Source of the DNA: Phytophthora colocasiae
Taxonomy: Eukaryota > Oomycota > Peronosporomycetes > Peronosporales > Peronosporaceae
DNA: 64,000 nt
Assembly (NCBI GenBank): GCA_018806915.1
Contig: JAGKQI010000105.1
Location: 2,728,001-2,792,000 of the forward strand
Direction of reading: 5' to 3'
The notes under the pieces are model-generated. The model saw only the letters and a list, made by a program, of their open reading frames with translations. It had not been told where the DNA came from and did no database searches. Shown piece after piece: positions 30,735 through 41,860 of the stretch; position 1 is the first letter of the stretch; the number at the start of each line of letters is the position of its first letter. Made by a program: the position numbers and the translations under genes.

Positions 30735-33558
30735 CTAGTTTCCGTAGTTCCAAAGGGCATCGATCCGGATGCGCTGATCCGCAGGAATCAGGGTGCTTTG
30801 GACTTCCGGTGGAAGATGAGCAATGCGATCCTGATCCGAAGTGGAGAAGCTCCACTGAACACGTGCAGGCTCCATGGCATCCAGAATCCCAAGCTGTTCC
30901 TTGAGCGAGTATGGTTCCGAAGTCCCAGGCTTGAAGTGTTCTGGATCCATCAGGATCCAGTGACAAAGTTTCGCAGGGTACTTCCAGACGCACGTCTCAT
31001 TCCAGATGGATTTTGGAAGCTTGGAAGAGATCTTCTGGAGCAACGGGATCGCCTTCTTCCTAAGGGACGAGTGGCGCTTCGATCGCTCGGAGTAGATCCG
31101 CACGAGCTTCGGATGCACAGCTTCGGAAGTGTCGAACGTGAGCCAATGAGTTTCTTCCCAGAAGGCCTGGAGATGACCGCTCACGAAAGAAAGCCAGGTG
31201 TCAAGAGCCTCCAAGGCGTTCGCATCCAGATCGCTGCGCTTATGGAAGAGTAGATCCCGAGGCCGACAACTGTATGCGTGTTCCCAAGGACGCTCATCCA
31301 GAAGCGGAGGAAGCTCGGACGCCCGGATCACGAAGCGCTCTTTCAGAAGGTCGAAATCAAACCTGTTGGGAGCGGAATCCGGAAACCCGAGAGTCTGAGT
31401 GGTCGCTGTGGACGTCGGATCTCCCTTCTTCATACGAACTCCGTAGTGGAGCCAAGATGCCACTCCCTCGGTCGGATTCTCGATGGTCTGCTTGTCGAGT
31501 CTTGTCAGGTTCCCAAAGTCTTTGGCAGCTAGATAGGAGGTTGACCGGTCATGTGCACGATAGCCCCTGGATGCTGACTTGGGAGAGCGGTTGGAACGAC
31601 GACGCTTGGATTTCGGAGACTGAACGTCAGGATCACGGCGAGAGGAACTTGAGTGGCCCTGATCATCATCTGGATGCACCACCTCTGTCTCATCTGGAAT
31701 GAAGTCTTCATCCACTGTCTTGTCATCCACCGTTTCCGTAACCAAGGCTTCCGGATCCGGATCTTCGACGTCGTCTTCTCCATCCACAAGAGGTCCCCAG
31801 TACTCTGGCTCGATACCTTCATCCTGAAGTCCATCGAGAACACCTTCAGCCATTTGGAAGTACCGACGCGGGACGTACTTGGTCCACGGAATGTCATCCA
31901 ACTTGTTCCAGAACATCATCCGAGTGAGCATCTCCACGAGAGGTTTCAACTGGAAAGCCACGTGAACTGCACGGTCTTCACGAATCCATTCCAGAGCCCC
32001 GGTATACTTGACTCCAGACATCATGAGTTTCTGAAGATCCAGACGCAAGTCACTCCAGACAACCGGGTAGTCCGTCAAGGACTCTCGAGCTTGCTTCTCC
32101 GTCCAGACTAGATGATATTTGTCACTCCGACAGTCGTCATCCGAATGTTTAATCCACTCAGAAGGACGAGCCTGAATCACGTCGGGAGCCCTTGGGACCT
32201 TCTTCGAAGACTTGAATCCGGAACTGGAACGCTTGCGCTTGGAAGAAGACTTGGAACTTGGATTTCCGGATGCAGGTGCGCCAGAAGAACCACGACTCAG
32301 ATCCAGATACGACGACGAATCGCTCTCCTTGGCATCACCGTCATCACTTCCGTGAGAAGGATGCAGTTCGACGAAAGGGGCCGAAGTGTGTCCTGGGTCA
32401 TCCGTGGCGATGACACTGATGACTGTACGCCATTCCGAAGGAACAGTTGTGCCGTTCTGAAAGTGCTTCAGGAGTTCCAGAAGCCGTTGCCAGTTCACAG
32501 TGACAGTCGACTGTCCTTCGCCGGCGCCAAGGAAGTTCATGACGTCGACAGCATTAAAGGCCAGTTTCTGGATGCGGTGTTCCAGAAGGCGATTCTGCGT
32601 CCGGGCATCATCCAAACGCTTCGTGAGATCTTCGACCTGCTTCCGGAGACCCCTCTTGTCGCGGTCATGCTCCTCCATCAGGTGCTTGATGTCGTCACGG
32701 GCGTTCTGGAGAGCCTCTTCTTTCTCAGAGACGGCTTCCGCGTGTCGAAGATCCAGATGACTTGTTACCAACTGGTAGTCCCGACGGAGCTCGGCGAGCT
32801 CATCGTGAACCCTGCCGACATTGACGAGATCCGGATCCCGATCTTCGAGCAGTGACTGCGTCCGGATGCACTTCTGGATGACTTTCCGAAGAGCAGAGAC
32901 GGTTCCAAAGACGCGCTGCGCGAGATTCTCAGGGTCGTACTCCGAATCAAGGCTGGCGATCTCCCTCTTGACGGCGACGCTATCCAGAAGTGCGTGAAGC
33001 TGGTCATCACGAAGCGAAGCTGGCCGAGGTGTCAGGATGAATTCCCGAAGGTCCAGATGACCGGCGCAGAAGTCGTGTAGCACTGCCATTTCCCTGGTGG
33101 ACAGCTTCTCAGAATGCATCAGGACTTCCAAACCGCCATAGCCGTTCCGAAGAAAACTGTTGCCATCACGATGCACTGTTGAAGCTGGAACGCCGACCAC
33201 TTGCAAGTTGTCGTCGCGCTCGTGGGATGGAGGGGTCTTGAAGTAGATGGGACGCGAAGATTCACTTCCGAACGCGGTGCCCTCGGACAGCCCGAACTCC
33301 TCCGCACTCTTGTGCGTGACAAACTTCGGGTAGACGCGATTGAGTGGCTCATCATCGTCCTCAGGGACGCCTCCGCCTCCACCTGCGGGCGGGCAAGCCT
33401 CCGTGCCCTCGGCACCATGTCTCCCTCATCAACAACGCTATCTGGACCCCTGTCACTGCCGTGTCGTCCTGGTGCGACTCAGCGCCACCAGTGTCGCCCT
33501 CAACCGAGGTGTTGCCTGGTGGAGGCGCCGTGAACGTCGAAGGAGCGTCTGCTGACAT
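30735..33558 (-). CDS. Antisense ORF of the Gypsy element
   Basis: A long frame on the strand opposite to pol, between pol and the 3' LTR. It starts at the ATG at 33558 (MSADAPSTFTAPP), shifts frame once between about 33370 and 33420, then stays open for more than 850 codons to 30735. The visible protein has coiled-coil-prone heptads (about 32600-32900), a Ser/Lys/Arg-rich, nuclear-localisation-like middle (SSKRKRSSSG, SKRRRSNRSPK), acidic stretches, and a Trp-rich C-terminal part (VWSDLRLDLQKLM, WLSFVSGHLQAFWEETHW). No family recognised. Antisense ORFs downstream of pol are known in some large plant Gypsy elements such as Grande and Retand, with unknown roles. Base composition and TCCGGA frequency match the rest of the element. 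Confidence 0.65.
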
Positions 33559-34021
33559 GATGTGATCGTGCGGAATCGCTTGGGTGATCTGGAGCCTTGA
33601 AATTGCGAAATGTGTGTGGACCGACTGAATGATTCTTGCCGTTTGGACGTGCGCTGGGACCGGGGCGCTTGGGACCGGACGCAGAAGAGAAGCCACGTCA
33701 GCCAATTGATGGATGGAATGTGACCCAGTGTAGTGATTTGGACTTCCTGAACCCGGATAGGGTGAACCCGGATACGTGAGACCCGGGTGGGTAGAACCTG
33801 GATACAGTGTGGGACGCCTGAAACCGGACCGTTCGACATTTGCGTGATGGGCATTTGGATGTATGGAATCCGGAAACGCGACTCGACGACAAGTGCCGTT
33901 GTGAATTGCGGGATTGTGATCTGGATGTCTGCGGTGATCCGGTGATCTGGACGACTTGCCCACGCTTCGTCTCATAAGGACCTGTCAAGCTCGGAGGTAA
34001 ATTCCTCAATGACAGCTCCTG

Positions 34022-34035
34022 ACGAGAGGGACGGT
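34022..34035 (+). other. Polypurine tract before 3' LTR
   Basis: ACGAGAGGGACGGT directly precedes the LTR start TGTGAAG. It is purine-rich with two pyrimidine breaks, a modest but correctly placed plus-strand primer site. Confidence 0.5.
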
Positions 34036-35639
34036 TGTGAAGCTGTGGATTCAAATTTTCTATTAGGACACCGCCTCCCAGAGCCACCCAATATGTCGAG
34101 AGGTGATTGGCTGAGGCATCGAGTACCTGGGACTGAGCTGTGGAACACATTTTCACCTTATTGCTTTAGGACTTCCGGAATCCGGACTTCCAGAATCCGG
34201 ATGCCCGACCATGATCGGAGTCCATTATTCAGGAATCAAGTCCACCATGTGGTGCCCAAGTGAATTCCTGGTGCGTACTTCCGGAATCCAGATCCAGATT
34301 TCGGGAATCGGGATGCCATTCCAGTCAGGGCTAAGGACTCAAGAATCCAGTCGCCCATACACAGACCAAGTGTATTCCGGATACATGCTTGCAGTACTGA
34401 ACTGAGGACTTCCGGATTCCAAGGATCGGGAATCCAGATGACCAAGGGCGTCCGGACCCTGCCTGATTTGTACCCAGTATGGACATTGAGGTTCGGAGTA
34501 TACTCAAGCCAAGTCAAGACCGACCGACCAAGACGACCGACCAGGATGTGTTCGGCACCAGCCGGAATTCTTCGGGGTTCCGCGCCAGAGACACGCGCCT
34601 CCTGATGAGTGTGCGCTTCCTATAGTGAAAACAAGATGTTAGCAGAATCTTTAGCAGAAGACTTGTATATAAATAACAGAGAGTTCAATTTGCCACCAAG
34701 GGCGCAAGTGGTCTTCTGGAAGATTTTCCTGGAAGATACTGCAAAGCACTGCGGACCAGCCTCTTGTCAGAGGGCTTCGAGTTAGCTGAGCCAGCGTACG
34801 GCCGCGTCGACTGCGTACATCGCCGCGGGACTCTCCACCAAAGGTTCGAGACCAAGTTGGGTAAGTGATCCGGCGGCGCATCCGGAAGGGATCTTCCTAT
34901 TTCATATTCCAGTTGGAATCCGGATTCCGGATTCACATTTCATATTATAACTGCGTTTTGGGAGGTTGTTAGTAGTTGGCCCCTTGGAACTGTATTGAAT
35001 TAACTACTGTGTGATTGGACGTTTGCATCTGGATTCCTAGTCTAGATTGCATTTGGATTTTGGATATTTGGATATACAGGCATCTGGATATCCTGATCTT
35101 GAATATTGTCTTCCGGAAACCAAGTGGTTATCCGGAAGTGGTGCGCTTGTTAGGGTCCCGGAACTGAGTCAGTGTTCCGGAAGTAGACCCCGTCGACTGG
35201 CATTGGGAGTGCCCACCGCTCGAGGGCCACAAAGAATAAGAGCGGCTGCGTGTTTTGCATATTAACTCTCTGTATTGTATTGGTTAACTGTTGGAAGAGG
35301 ACTCTGCTAATAGTCTTTTGCCTTCCAGAAAACTAACTGCATTTGGAAGTACTTTTGGTACTTTGGATCTTTGGATCTGATCACACCTGAAAGTAACTCA
35401 CCTGGTGATACCCTTCGGATACTCGAAGACAAACGACACCAAGGAGGATAACCACAAGGTCACACGCCAACTCCGCCTTCCGGATACCCATTTGGATCCC
35501 GGAAGGTAGAGACTGACCCCAGTTCTCAAGTGTCATCCGGAAGTTTCCTTCCAGAATCGGACTGGCCACCAGCTATACGTTCTGGGCGACCGGGTTTTTC
35601 TTTCAGAAAGTCCGGAAAGTGTTCACCCACCTCGTCACA
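34036..35639 (+). repeat. Gypsy LTR (right copy), 1604 bp
   Basis: It starts TGTGAAGCTG and ends CTCGTCACA. It is the full-length partner of the shortened LTR at 14044-15526, in opposite orientation. A direct TCTG (35640-35643) follows. It contains many TCCGGA sites. The region GTATTGGTTAACTGTTGG (about 35276) and TATATAAATAACAGAG (about 34665) are the most promoter-like AT tracts, but no function is shown. Confidence 0.95.
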
Positions 35640-36096
35640 TCTGCGGTTCAATTACACCATTGAATGCCGCAACTTTGCCGTATGCACCAGTTTCCCGATC
35701 CAAATAGCTCCGACTTTTTTTAATATCTCGCGAAGCCGGACAGCGCACCATCTTTCTTTCAAATGCAAACGCGGCTAATGCAGGACATCCATTTGACATT
35801 GATAATCGCAGTCTGGGGCTCTCTTTAATGTTTTGAGGGAGGTCTTCCCACCGGCAACTTGATTTACTGTAGATGCAGCACTCATCATTCCAATCGTTAT
35901 GGCTTCTTAAGTGCAATATGCGATGCAACGTAGGTCGTCTTGTTCTGGAGGAGCAACAGTAATCCAAAATTGAGGCAATCCAAACCGAAAACGAGTACCT
36001 TCTAACTTCGGCCGTGTTGCAGCACGTTCAAAAGGAGAAAAAGCCACCGTGTCGCCAATTACCGAAAGTATTCGCAATAAACCAGCATTTAAGCTC
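35640..36096 (-). pseudogene. Helitron Rep, middle fragment
   Basis: The minus strand encodes RILSVIGDTVAFSPFERAAT and RFGLPQFWITVAPPEQDDLR, a core phrase of the Helitron N-terminal Rep domain. A frame change near 35940 leads to CPALAAFAFERKMVRC and GAYGKVAAFNGVIEPQ. It stops at the Gypsy target site; the next expected residues, DGRLHLHMTVYG, are at 15531 on the plus strand. The upstream edge is at GATATC (36097), where Crinkler-like sequence begins in mid-domain. Confidence 0.85.
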
Positions 36097-36327
36097 GATA
36101 TCCATGTGCTCGTGGAATGTCCAAATGAGTCGGAAATTCTCCGGTACAAGCCCGCCGGTAAGTGCACTATTCTGCCTCCTACAACTATCGTGATTTTAGT
36201 TGATGTGATGTTGCTATCGTTACCAGCAATCATGGAGTTCTTTAGACGAATCATGGCGAAGTTACCCCTTGTGGACAGTCGTTTAGAGTATGAGCTTATC
36301 CCTCTTGGCTCTGAGCAGTGCTGCTGA
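36097..36327 (+). pseudogene. Crinkler-like type A, 3' half
   Basis: It begins in mid-domain at the HVLVECP motif that closes Crinkler N-terminal domains, then continues through the hydrophobic segment and the short C-terminal tail to the TGA at 36325. The 5' half of this gene is most likely the piece at 41540-41860, separated by the second inversion. The GTAAGT at 36160-36165 inside it could be a splice donor, with an acceptor TTTTAG 42 nt on, but the frame also reads straight through. Confidence 0.75.
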
Positions 36328-36766
36328 GAAGCACTCTCATTCCTTTTTTTCGTTCTTTTCTTTCATGTTACAAGGGTATTCATCGCTGACCGGTTGCTGT
36401 TGTCGTCGGTGTTCATATCCATTCTGTGTGATGCTAGGCCTTTTACCCAACTGTGGATAAACCTAGAGAGATCGAAGTGTGCATGGTGACCAGGCGACTG
36501 ACGAAACGCCGGTAGATAAATGCATTCCCTGGTCTACATAACTAAGTTGTGGTACAGTAGTCATCATCCAATGTGAAACTTTAATATGTATTGATACCGA
36601 TCTGAAGATGACAACACGTCAAGCAGTGTTCAACAAGAAGTTTATATTCGTTTTATGGGGGCCATTCTCCAACTTTTAAATGCAAAAAAAAACACCCTGA
36701 ATTTGTTAAGAGAGAAAGTGCGATTCAGCCACTTTAACTTCTGTTGGCTAAAGCTCATAACACAAG

Positions 36767-37587
36767 ATGTTCCTGACTTCACGTGCGATCGAGGTGTTGA
36801 CTTTCGTCTGGAGGTACTTCCAGACACTGCAGGTCATGTGGGCTTTATTGTCAGACTCGGCCCATTCGCTCCGAAACATGTTGCTCCAGTTGCCGGAACC
36901 CACAGAGCCCACAGTGAAGATATGTTGTACGGTGATCGGATCTGGGACTCTCTTCTCAGTTGACATTAAACTCAGCGAGACAACCGGTGACCTGAAGAAA
37001 TTGATTAAGAAGGAAAAGCCTGCTATGATATGCTTTGATGCAGATCTCCTCCACATTTATTTTGCGAGGAAGGGCAACGCATGGCTCGACTCGCGAGATG
37101 CAGCCACAATAATGGCGCTTAAGACGGCGGAGCGAAGCAAAGCTTTTACAAGAACACTTGGCATTGCGCTCGTGTGTGGAACTCAACCGCAGCACATGCT
37201 TCGGCAACAACTTCCAGCCAAGCGAAAACGAAATTCATATTCTTGTTAAGCGTCCAGATGAGCCAGAACAAGTCGCCGTGTACAAGCGTACGTATTGTTC
37301 TGTCCCCTCCGCTTACCCTGATTTTGACATTGACTACTTGAACAGGAAATATTCGCTGGCTCATGTTGGCACAATGCGCTCTCGCAATAATTTGCGTGGT
37401 CATCGTCGTGCCCGTGATTTACTGGTACCGTAAAGCTGACGACTGCATCAACGCTGCAAACACTGGCATCAGTATTCTGATCGGAATTCTGGAAGCATTC
37501 TTTGAAGGCTGTAAGAAATGGTACGAGAATGAGATACGATTATTCAATGGATTATTTGAAAGTAGCTTTCGATGGTCGATGACTTGA
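36767..37587 (+). pseudogene. Crinkler-like type B, frameshifted copy
   Basis: Type B encodes a Crinkler-type N-terminal ubiquitin-like domain, with IYFARKGNAWL in the place of the LxLFLAK motif and IHILVKRPDE in the place of the closing HVLVVVP motif. Compared with the minus-strand copy at 42575-43397, a T6 run has lost two bases near 37141, so the frame changes before the closing motif. An intron, GTACGT...GAACAG at 37288-37345 (58 nt), precedes a strongly hydrophobic segment. About 500 bp downstream (37590-38090) belongs to the same repeat unit and holds an unassigned frame. Confidence 0.75.
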
Positions 37588-38298
37588 AGATGGTTCATAC
37601 AATATTCAAGCTTATCGGTTCTAACAGTGACAAGCAAGCATCCTCTCCATGGCGTTCACAAACGCGAGGGACATGAGCCTATCCCTAGATCAGTACCAAC
37701 AGAAAAAACTTATTTTACGACCGTAATGAATCATCATATCCTACGATAACCCGTGACAAGAAACATAGCTCAGAAAGTTTTTCAAATTGTTCCTGGTATT
37801 GTTTCCTTCGACATGTATCAGCTACTTGCGGACATTTTGTTGATTTTGAAAGCATGCATTTGTTAGCGATTTACTGTTCATTGCATTTATCTGCAGGAAT
37901 CGTCTTACCTGTTCGACCTACTACACTGCGAGCTGAAACTTTCGAAAACTGCGGCTTAGCAGTCTATGACAATGGAGTGGCTATCGTGTACATGGATACA
38001 CTGATGGATCTCTCCAGTACGTTTGAGTGCTACAACTCTTTTTTGTCAAAGTTATCGCGTTGGCACCACAACACCGGATGGCTTGAGTGAGGGTCCACCG
38101 ATGCTTCTCTCAGACACTGTGGTCAAAAGAGATGTGAGAGAGCAGGAAAAAAATGTCGGGTTTTCTTGTCCGGGTAAATCTGTGAGATCATCTCAATGAG
38201 ATGTTACGACTCGATGGCTACAATCTGTAGCAGAAATTCTTTTCAATGTCATATAGCTGGAAAGAGGAGAGATCGTTCATTTCACAACAAGTCACACG

Positions 38299-38850
38299 AT
38301 GGCGAAGCTGTTCTGCGCTGTGGTTGGCTCAGGGCGCATCTTCTCTGTGGACATTGAGCTCGCCGGTACGATCGATGACCTGAAGAAGAAGATTAAGGAG
38401 AGCGCACTCGGCTTGGTTTACTTTGATGCAGTTCTGCTTCAGCTTTATCTGGCATGGGAGGGCGAGGCGTGGCTGGACGAGCGAGGCGAAGCCATAAAAG
38501 CTCTCTCAAGACGAAAAGACTTCCAGATCGAATCAGGAACATCATGCTAGAGCACCCGCTATCGGACAAGTCAGCACGACTTAACGACGACACGTACTTT
38601 GGCAACGACTTCGCGACGCGACTACGATATCCATGTGCTCGTGGAATGTCCAAATGAGTCGGAAATTTTCCGGTACAAGCCCGCCGGTAAGTGCACTATT
38701 CTGCCTCCTACAACTATCGTGATTTTAGTTGATGTGATGTTGCTATCGTTACCAGCAATCATGGAGTTCTTTAGACGAATCATGGCGAAGTTACCCCTTG
38801 CGGACAGTCGTTTAGAGTATGAGCTTATCCCTCTTGGCTCTGTGCTGCTG
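38299..38850 (+). pseudogene. Crinkler-like type A, frameshifted copy
   Basis: The ATG at 38299 opens a type A N-terminal domain (LQLYLAWEGEAWL). A two-base duplication (CTCT for CT) near 38503 and a changed junction near 38615 break the frame relative to the intact copies at 43838 and 45727. The remainder of the domain, the hydrophobic segment and the tail follow in other frames. The 3' flank to about 39110 matches the flank at 36330-36590. Confidence 0.8.
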
Positions 38851-39114
38851 AGAAGCACTCTCATTCCTTTTTTTCGTTCTTTTCTTTCATGTTACAAGGG
38901 TATTCATCGCTGACCGGTTGCTGTTGTCGTCGGTGTTCATATCCATTCTGTGTGATGCTAGGCCTTTTACCCAACTGTGGATAAACCTAGAGAGATCGAA
39001 GTGTGCATGGTGACCAGGCGACTGACGAAACGCCGGTAGATAAATGCATTCCCTGGTCTACATAACTAAGTTGTGGTACAGTAGTCATTTTGATGACCAT
39101 CCAATGTGAAATTC

Positions 39115-40081
39115 CTATATGTATCCGAATTTGTTGACAACAACATATTCCATTCCTTTATCCCAGTAAAAAAATGTTGGAGCCAAAATTGGTGTTTTCT
39201 TGTCGGTAAGTTTCTCCCAACCTGACAGAGTTCCGTTCCACAATTTGGGCTTTTGGAATGAAAAATAAAGTCAGGTATGTTCGGATAGCAGCAATATGAA
39301 GGAAGACGTTCCCGATATCACCCGGACCGATGGCTGCCGTCACTGGGAGGCACTTCTTCTCAAGTTGTGCGAAGCTATTTGATGCTGGCAATCATGTACT
39401 TAAGTAGTTAGTTTTCCAATTGAAAAACTAGGAGATCCCGAATCAAAATACAATCCTATGGACAAAGGATCAAAATTTGACGGTCAAGTAGCGGCAGATA
39501 GATATGTCAAATCTCAGTCACCGGAAATGGGTAGCTATTTCTCCACCGTTAAGCTCAGACGTCTTCGCGTGGCGACGCATATATGCTGGTAATGCAGATT
39601 CAACAAACTTAAGTATCATATTTGGAGAGAAAGCCAGGGTTTTGTGGAAGTATATATATGATCTACTCTGCGTCGTAAGTCGAGTCGAGCTGGGGCAACG
39701 ATTTAAAAAAAATTTTTGAGCTACGTTTCCTGTCACGGCTTATCTAAAGATCTGAGGCCTACGTCACGTAGGCCTAGAAGACAACTGCTTGCTCATTATT
39801 GATGCGTTAAGAGTACTCAAGTAGCTCGTGACTTCACGATAACGTGCAGAACGCGAGCTAAACGCCACAGTGAAATGGAGGATTATACTGGGAATAACTC
39901 AGAATGAGGGATGGACAGCCCCACACGTATTAATTGCGTGACGGGGTCAACATTAGGCTAACACTTATAATTCATTTTACAGCTGATGGATGTTGATTGA
40001 TGGATGTTGATAATGAACTTTCGTTTTTACGTCGCATTGATAGAATTTGACTTGGACAGTTTTCAAACGGCTTTTTTTCTG
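39115..40081. other. Unassigned sequence
   Basis: About 950 bp between the end of Crinkler-unit homology and the Helitron N-terminal gene. The only longer frame is on the minus strand at 39158-39391 (77 codons), without a motif. The Helitron 5' end probably lies here, but no clear 5' TC terminus next to an A/T target can be set by eye. Confidence 0.4.
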
Positions 40082-41533
40082 ATGAAGCGAGCACGTAGCG
40101 AAGCAGAAGAACAGACGGAAAATACATCAAACGACGATGATCAACGGAAGCGAAAACGACAGCGTAGAGCGGAATACATGCGCGAGTATAGAGCTGCACG
40201 GAAGCTTGCTACCGTTGGCTGTGGACCCAAAATCACAGCGACACACGGTGAAAGAAGTACATTTGGAGCTACTGCAAGTGCCATTACCAGCGACGAAAGC
40301 CATTCAGCGATAAGGAAACCGCAAAATTGTCAGAATGTATCAGAACTTCTATTCACTGATTCAGAAGTCCACGCAGATACGAAAAACGACACCAAACGGG
40401 GGGAACAGAAGCGGCACCATCACGTACTGCGAAGCCGTAAATATCGGGCTTCTAAGAAGACGAAGAAGAGCGGTACGTCTCCATACTATATCGATTATAT
40501 TGTGCGTGTCCTGGAAATTAATAAACTCTGCTTTAATGTTTCTCAGATGAGGATGATACATGTACACGTCTACAAAGTCTGGCGGAGTCAGTATTACACA
40601 ATCAACATATTCCACGAGAAGAACTAGAGCTCATGGCGAAGGGACAGCAGTTCACATCGGATCCAAGACTGGCATTAGCGTATTATTACTGTTGTGGAGT
40701 GCACCCCGATGCTTTCGTTTTTAATGACGAACACGTTCGTGATGATGAATCGGTACGCAACAGACTTTCAAATGCTTTGGATCCACCGCTTAGCACTACA
40801 GAGTATGCAGGATGTCAAGACTCCGCAGCAAAAGCTGATTCAACAGGAATTGGTGTTTATTGCGTGCGCCTCATGTTGTGAATACCGTGTGGGTCCACAA
40901 AATGACCAGGTATCCTTACCGCTCTCTGGCCTACCGGAATCGTTTCGAATTTCTTCCGACGAGTACTCGAAACGGTATGGCCATCTCTCCGACGAAATCG
41001 TACGAAATCATGCGCAAATTTTGATACATGAGGTGGATCCAAATTCTTTCTAAATCCTGAACTGGTACGTGATACGAAGCGGGTTCACTTGTGCTCGAAG
41101 TGTGCCCACGATCCGCGTAAATCCAAGTTCAGCATTGCAAGTGGGTATGGGCGCGGTGCATCTCTTCCTGAACTTAGTGCGGTTGCGAGAAACTGCGTTG
41201 CACCTATACGTTGTTTTGGATTGGAGTTGTCTTTATCCGGAAAACACTGTAGTGGCCATGTGATCTGCTTTCCTTCTACCGGGCCGGAATCGTGTGTAAA
41301 AGTACTACCTGTTGTAGACATTGAACGTAAACCGTGTGTTACGTTTATTGGTCCTTCTGAAGAGTGGAGAGCTCGAAAAAGTGCTTTTCGAAGGTTGTAT
41401 GAACTACCCAGTGAAAGTGTATATTCATGGTTGTCGGTGTTGAAAGAAACACACAGTCTTTTTTGGCAGAAAGGAATAACCATCGATGTTTCGCGAGCAA
41501 ACCTGGTTAGTGAATTTCAAGACGCGATATATG
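40082..41533 (+). pseudogene. Helitron Rep, N-terminal fragment
   Basis: The ATG at 40082 opens a very basic segment (KRKRQRRAEYMREYRAARK), typical of Helitron N-termini. An intron at 40473-40546 (GTACGT...TCTCAG, 74 nt) joins in frame to NQHIPREELELMAKG. Frame changes near 40800 and 41050 separate this from the Cys-rich FIACASCC segment and from LCSKCAHDPRKSKFSIASG and SGHVICFPSTGP, which are standard Helitron zinc-finger-like motifs. The frame is cut in mid-domain by Crinkler-like sequence at GATATC (41534). The next Rep part lies at 35640-36096 on the other strand; some residues in between are missing. Confidence 0.85.
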
Positions 41534-41539
41534 GATATC

Positions 41540-41860
41540 GCGTCGCACGAAGTCGTTGCCAAAGTACGTGTCGTCGTTAAGTCGTGCTGACTTGTCCGAT
41601 AGCGGGTGCTCTAGCATGATGTTCCTGATTCGATCTGGAAGTCTTTTCGTCTTGAGAGCTTTTATGGCTTCGCCTCGCTCGTCCAGCCACGCCTCGCCCT
41701 CCCATGCCAGATAAAGCTGAAGCAGAACTGCATCAAAGTAAACCAAGCCGGGTGCGCTCTCCTTAATCTTCTTCTTCAGGTCATCGATCGTACCGGTGAG
41801 CTCAATGTCCACAGAGAAGATGCGCCCTGAGCCAACCACAGCGCAGAACAGCTTCGCCAT
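41540..41860 (-). pseudogene. Crinkler-like type A, 5' half
   Basis: The ATG at 41860 opens a clean type A N-terminal domain that runs through the LQLYLAWEGEAWL motif and ends where the domain should reach HVLVECP; there it meets Helitron sequence. About six bases found in other copies just before GATATC are absent. Its missing 3' half matches 36097-36327. Confidence 0.8.

Larger units (their letters stand above)
27766..35639 (+). mobile_element. Giant Ty3/Gypsy element, 3' half
   Basis: The plus strand opens inside RNase H at YTGRVLNDSE and carries the rest of pol, a long antisense ORF, a polypurine tract and the 3' LTR. It continues the pol frame that is cut at 6654 on the minus strand. 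The flank outside its LTR is the TCTG target duplication, then Helitron coding sequence. TCCGGA is as frequent here as in the 5' half. Confidence 0.9.
36097..41539. other. Inferred ~5.4-kb inverted segment
   Basis: Both edges carry the palindrome GATATC (36097-36102 and 41534-41539). At the left edge a minus-strand Helitron fragment meets the 3' half of a plus-strand Crinkler-like gene; at the right edge a plus-strand Helitron N-terminal frame meets the 5' half of a minus-strand Crinkler-like gene. Turning the segment around puts both Helitron fragments in one direction and both Crinkler halves side by side, and makes the whole Crinkler array head-to-tail. Confidence 0.7.

Noticed and set aside
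6654..35639. Two separate truncated Gypsy elements instead of one inverted element
   Set aside because: The exact adjacency of the cut pol residues, the complementary TSD and the Helitron frame resuming across the same two ends would all have to be coincidences.
36097..41539. Helitron capture or insertion into a Crinkler gene at GATATC
   Set aside because: Both Helitron edges are in mid-coding sequence rather than at Helitron termini, and the two Crinkler halves face opposite directions, which fits an inversion better.
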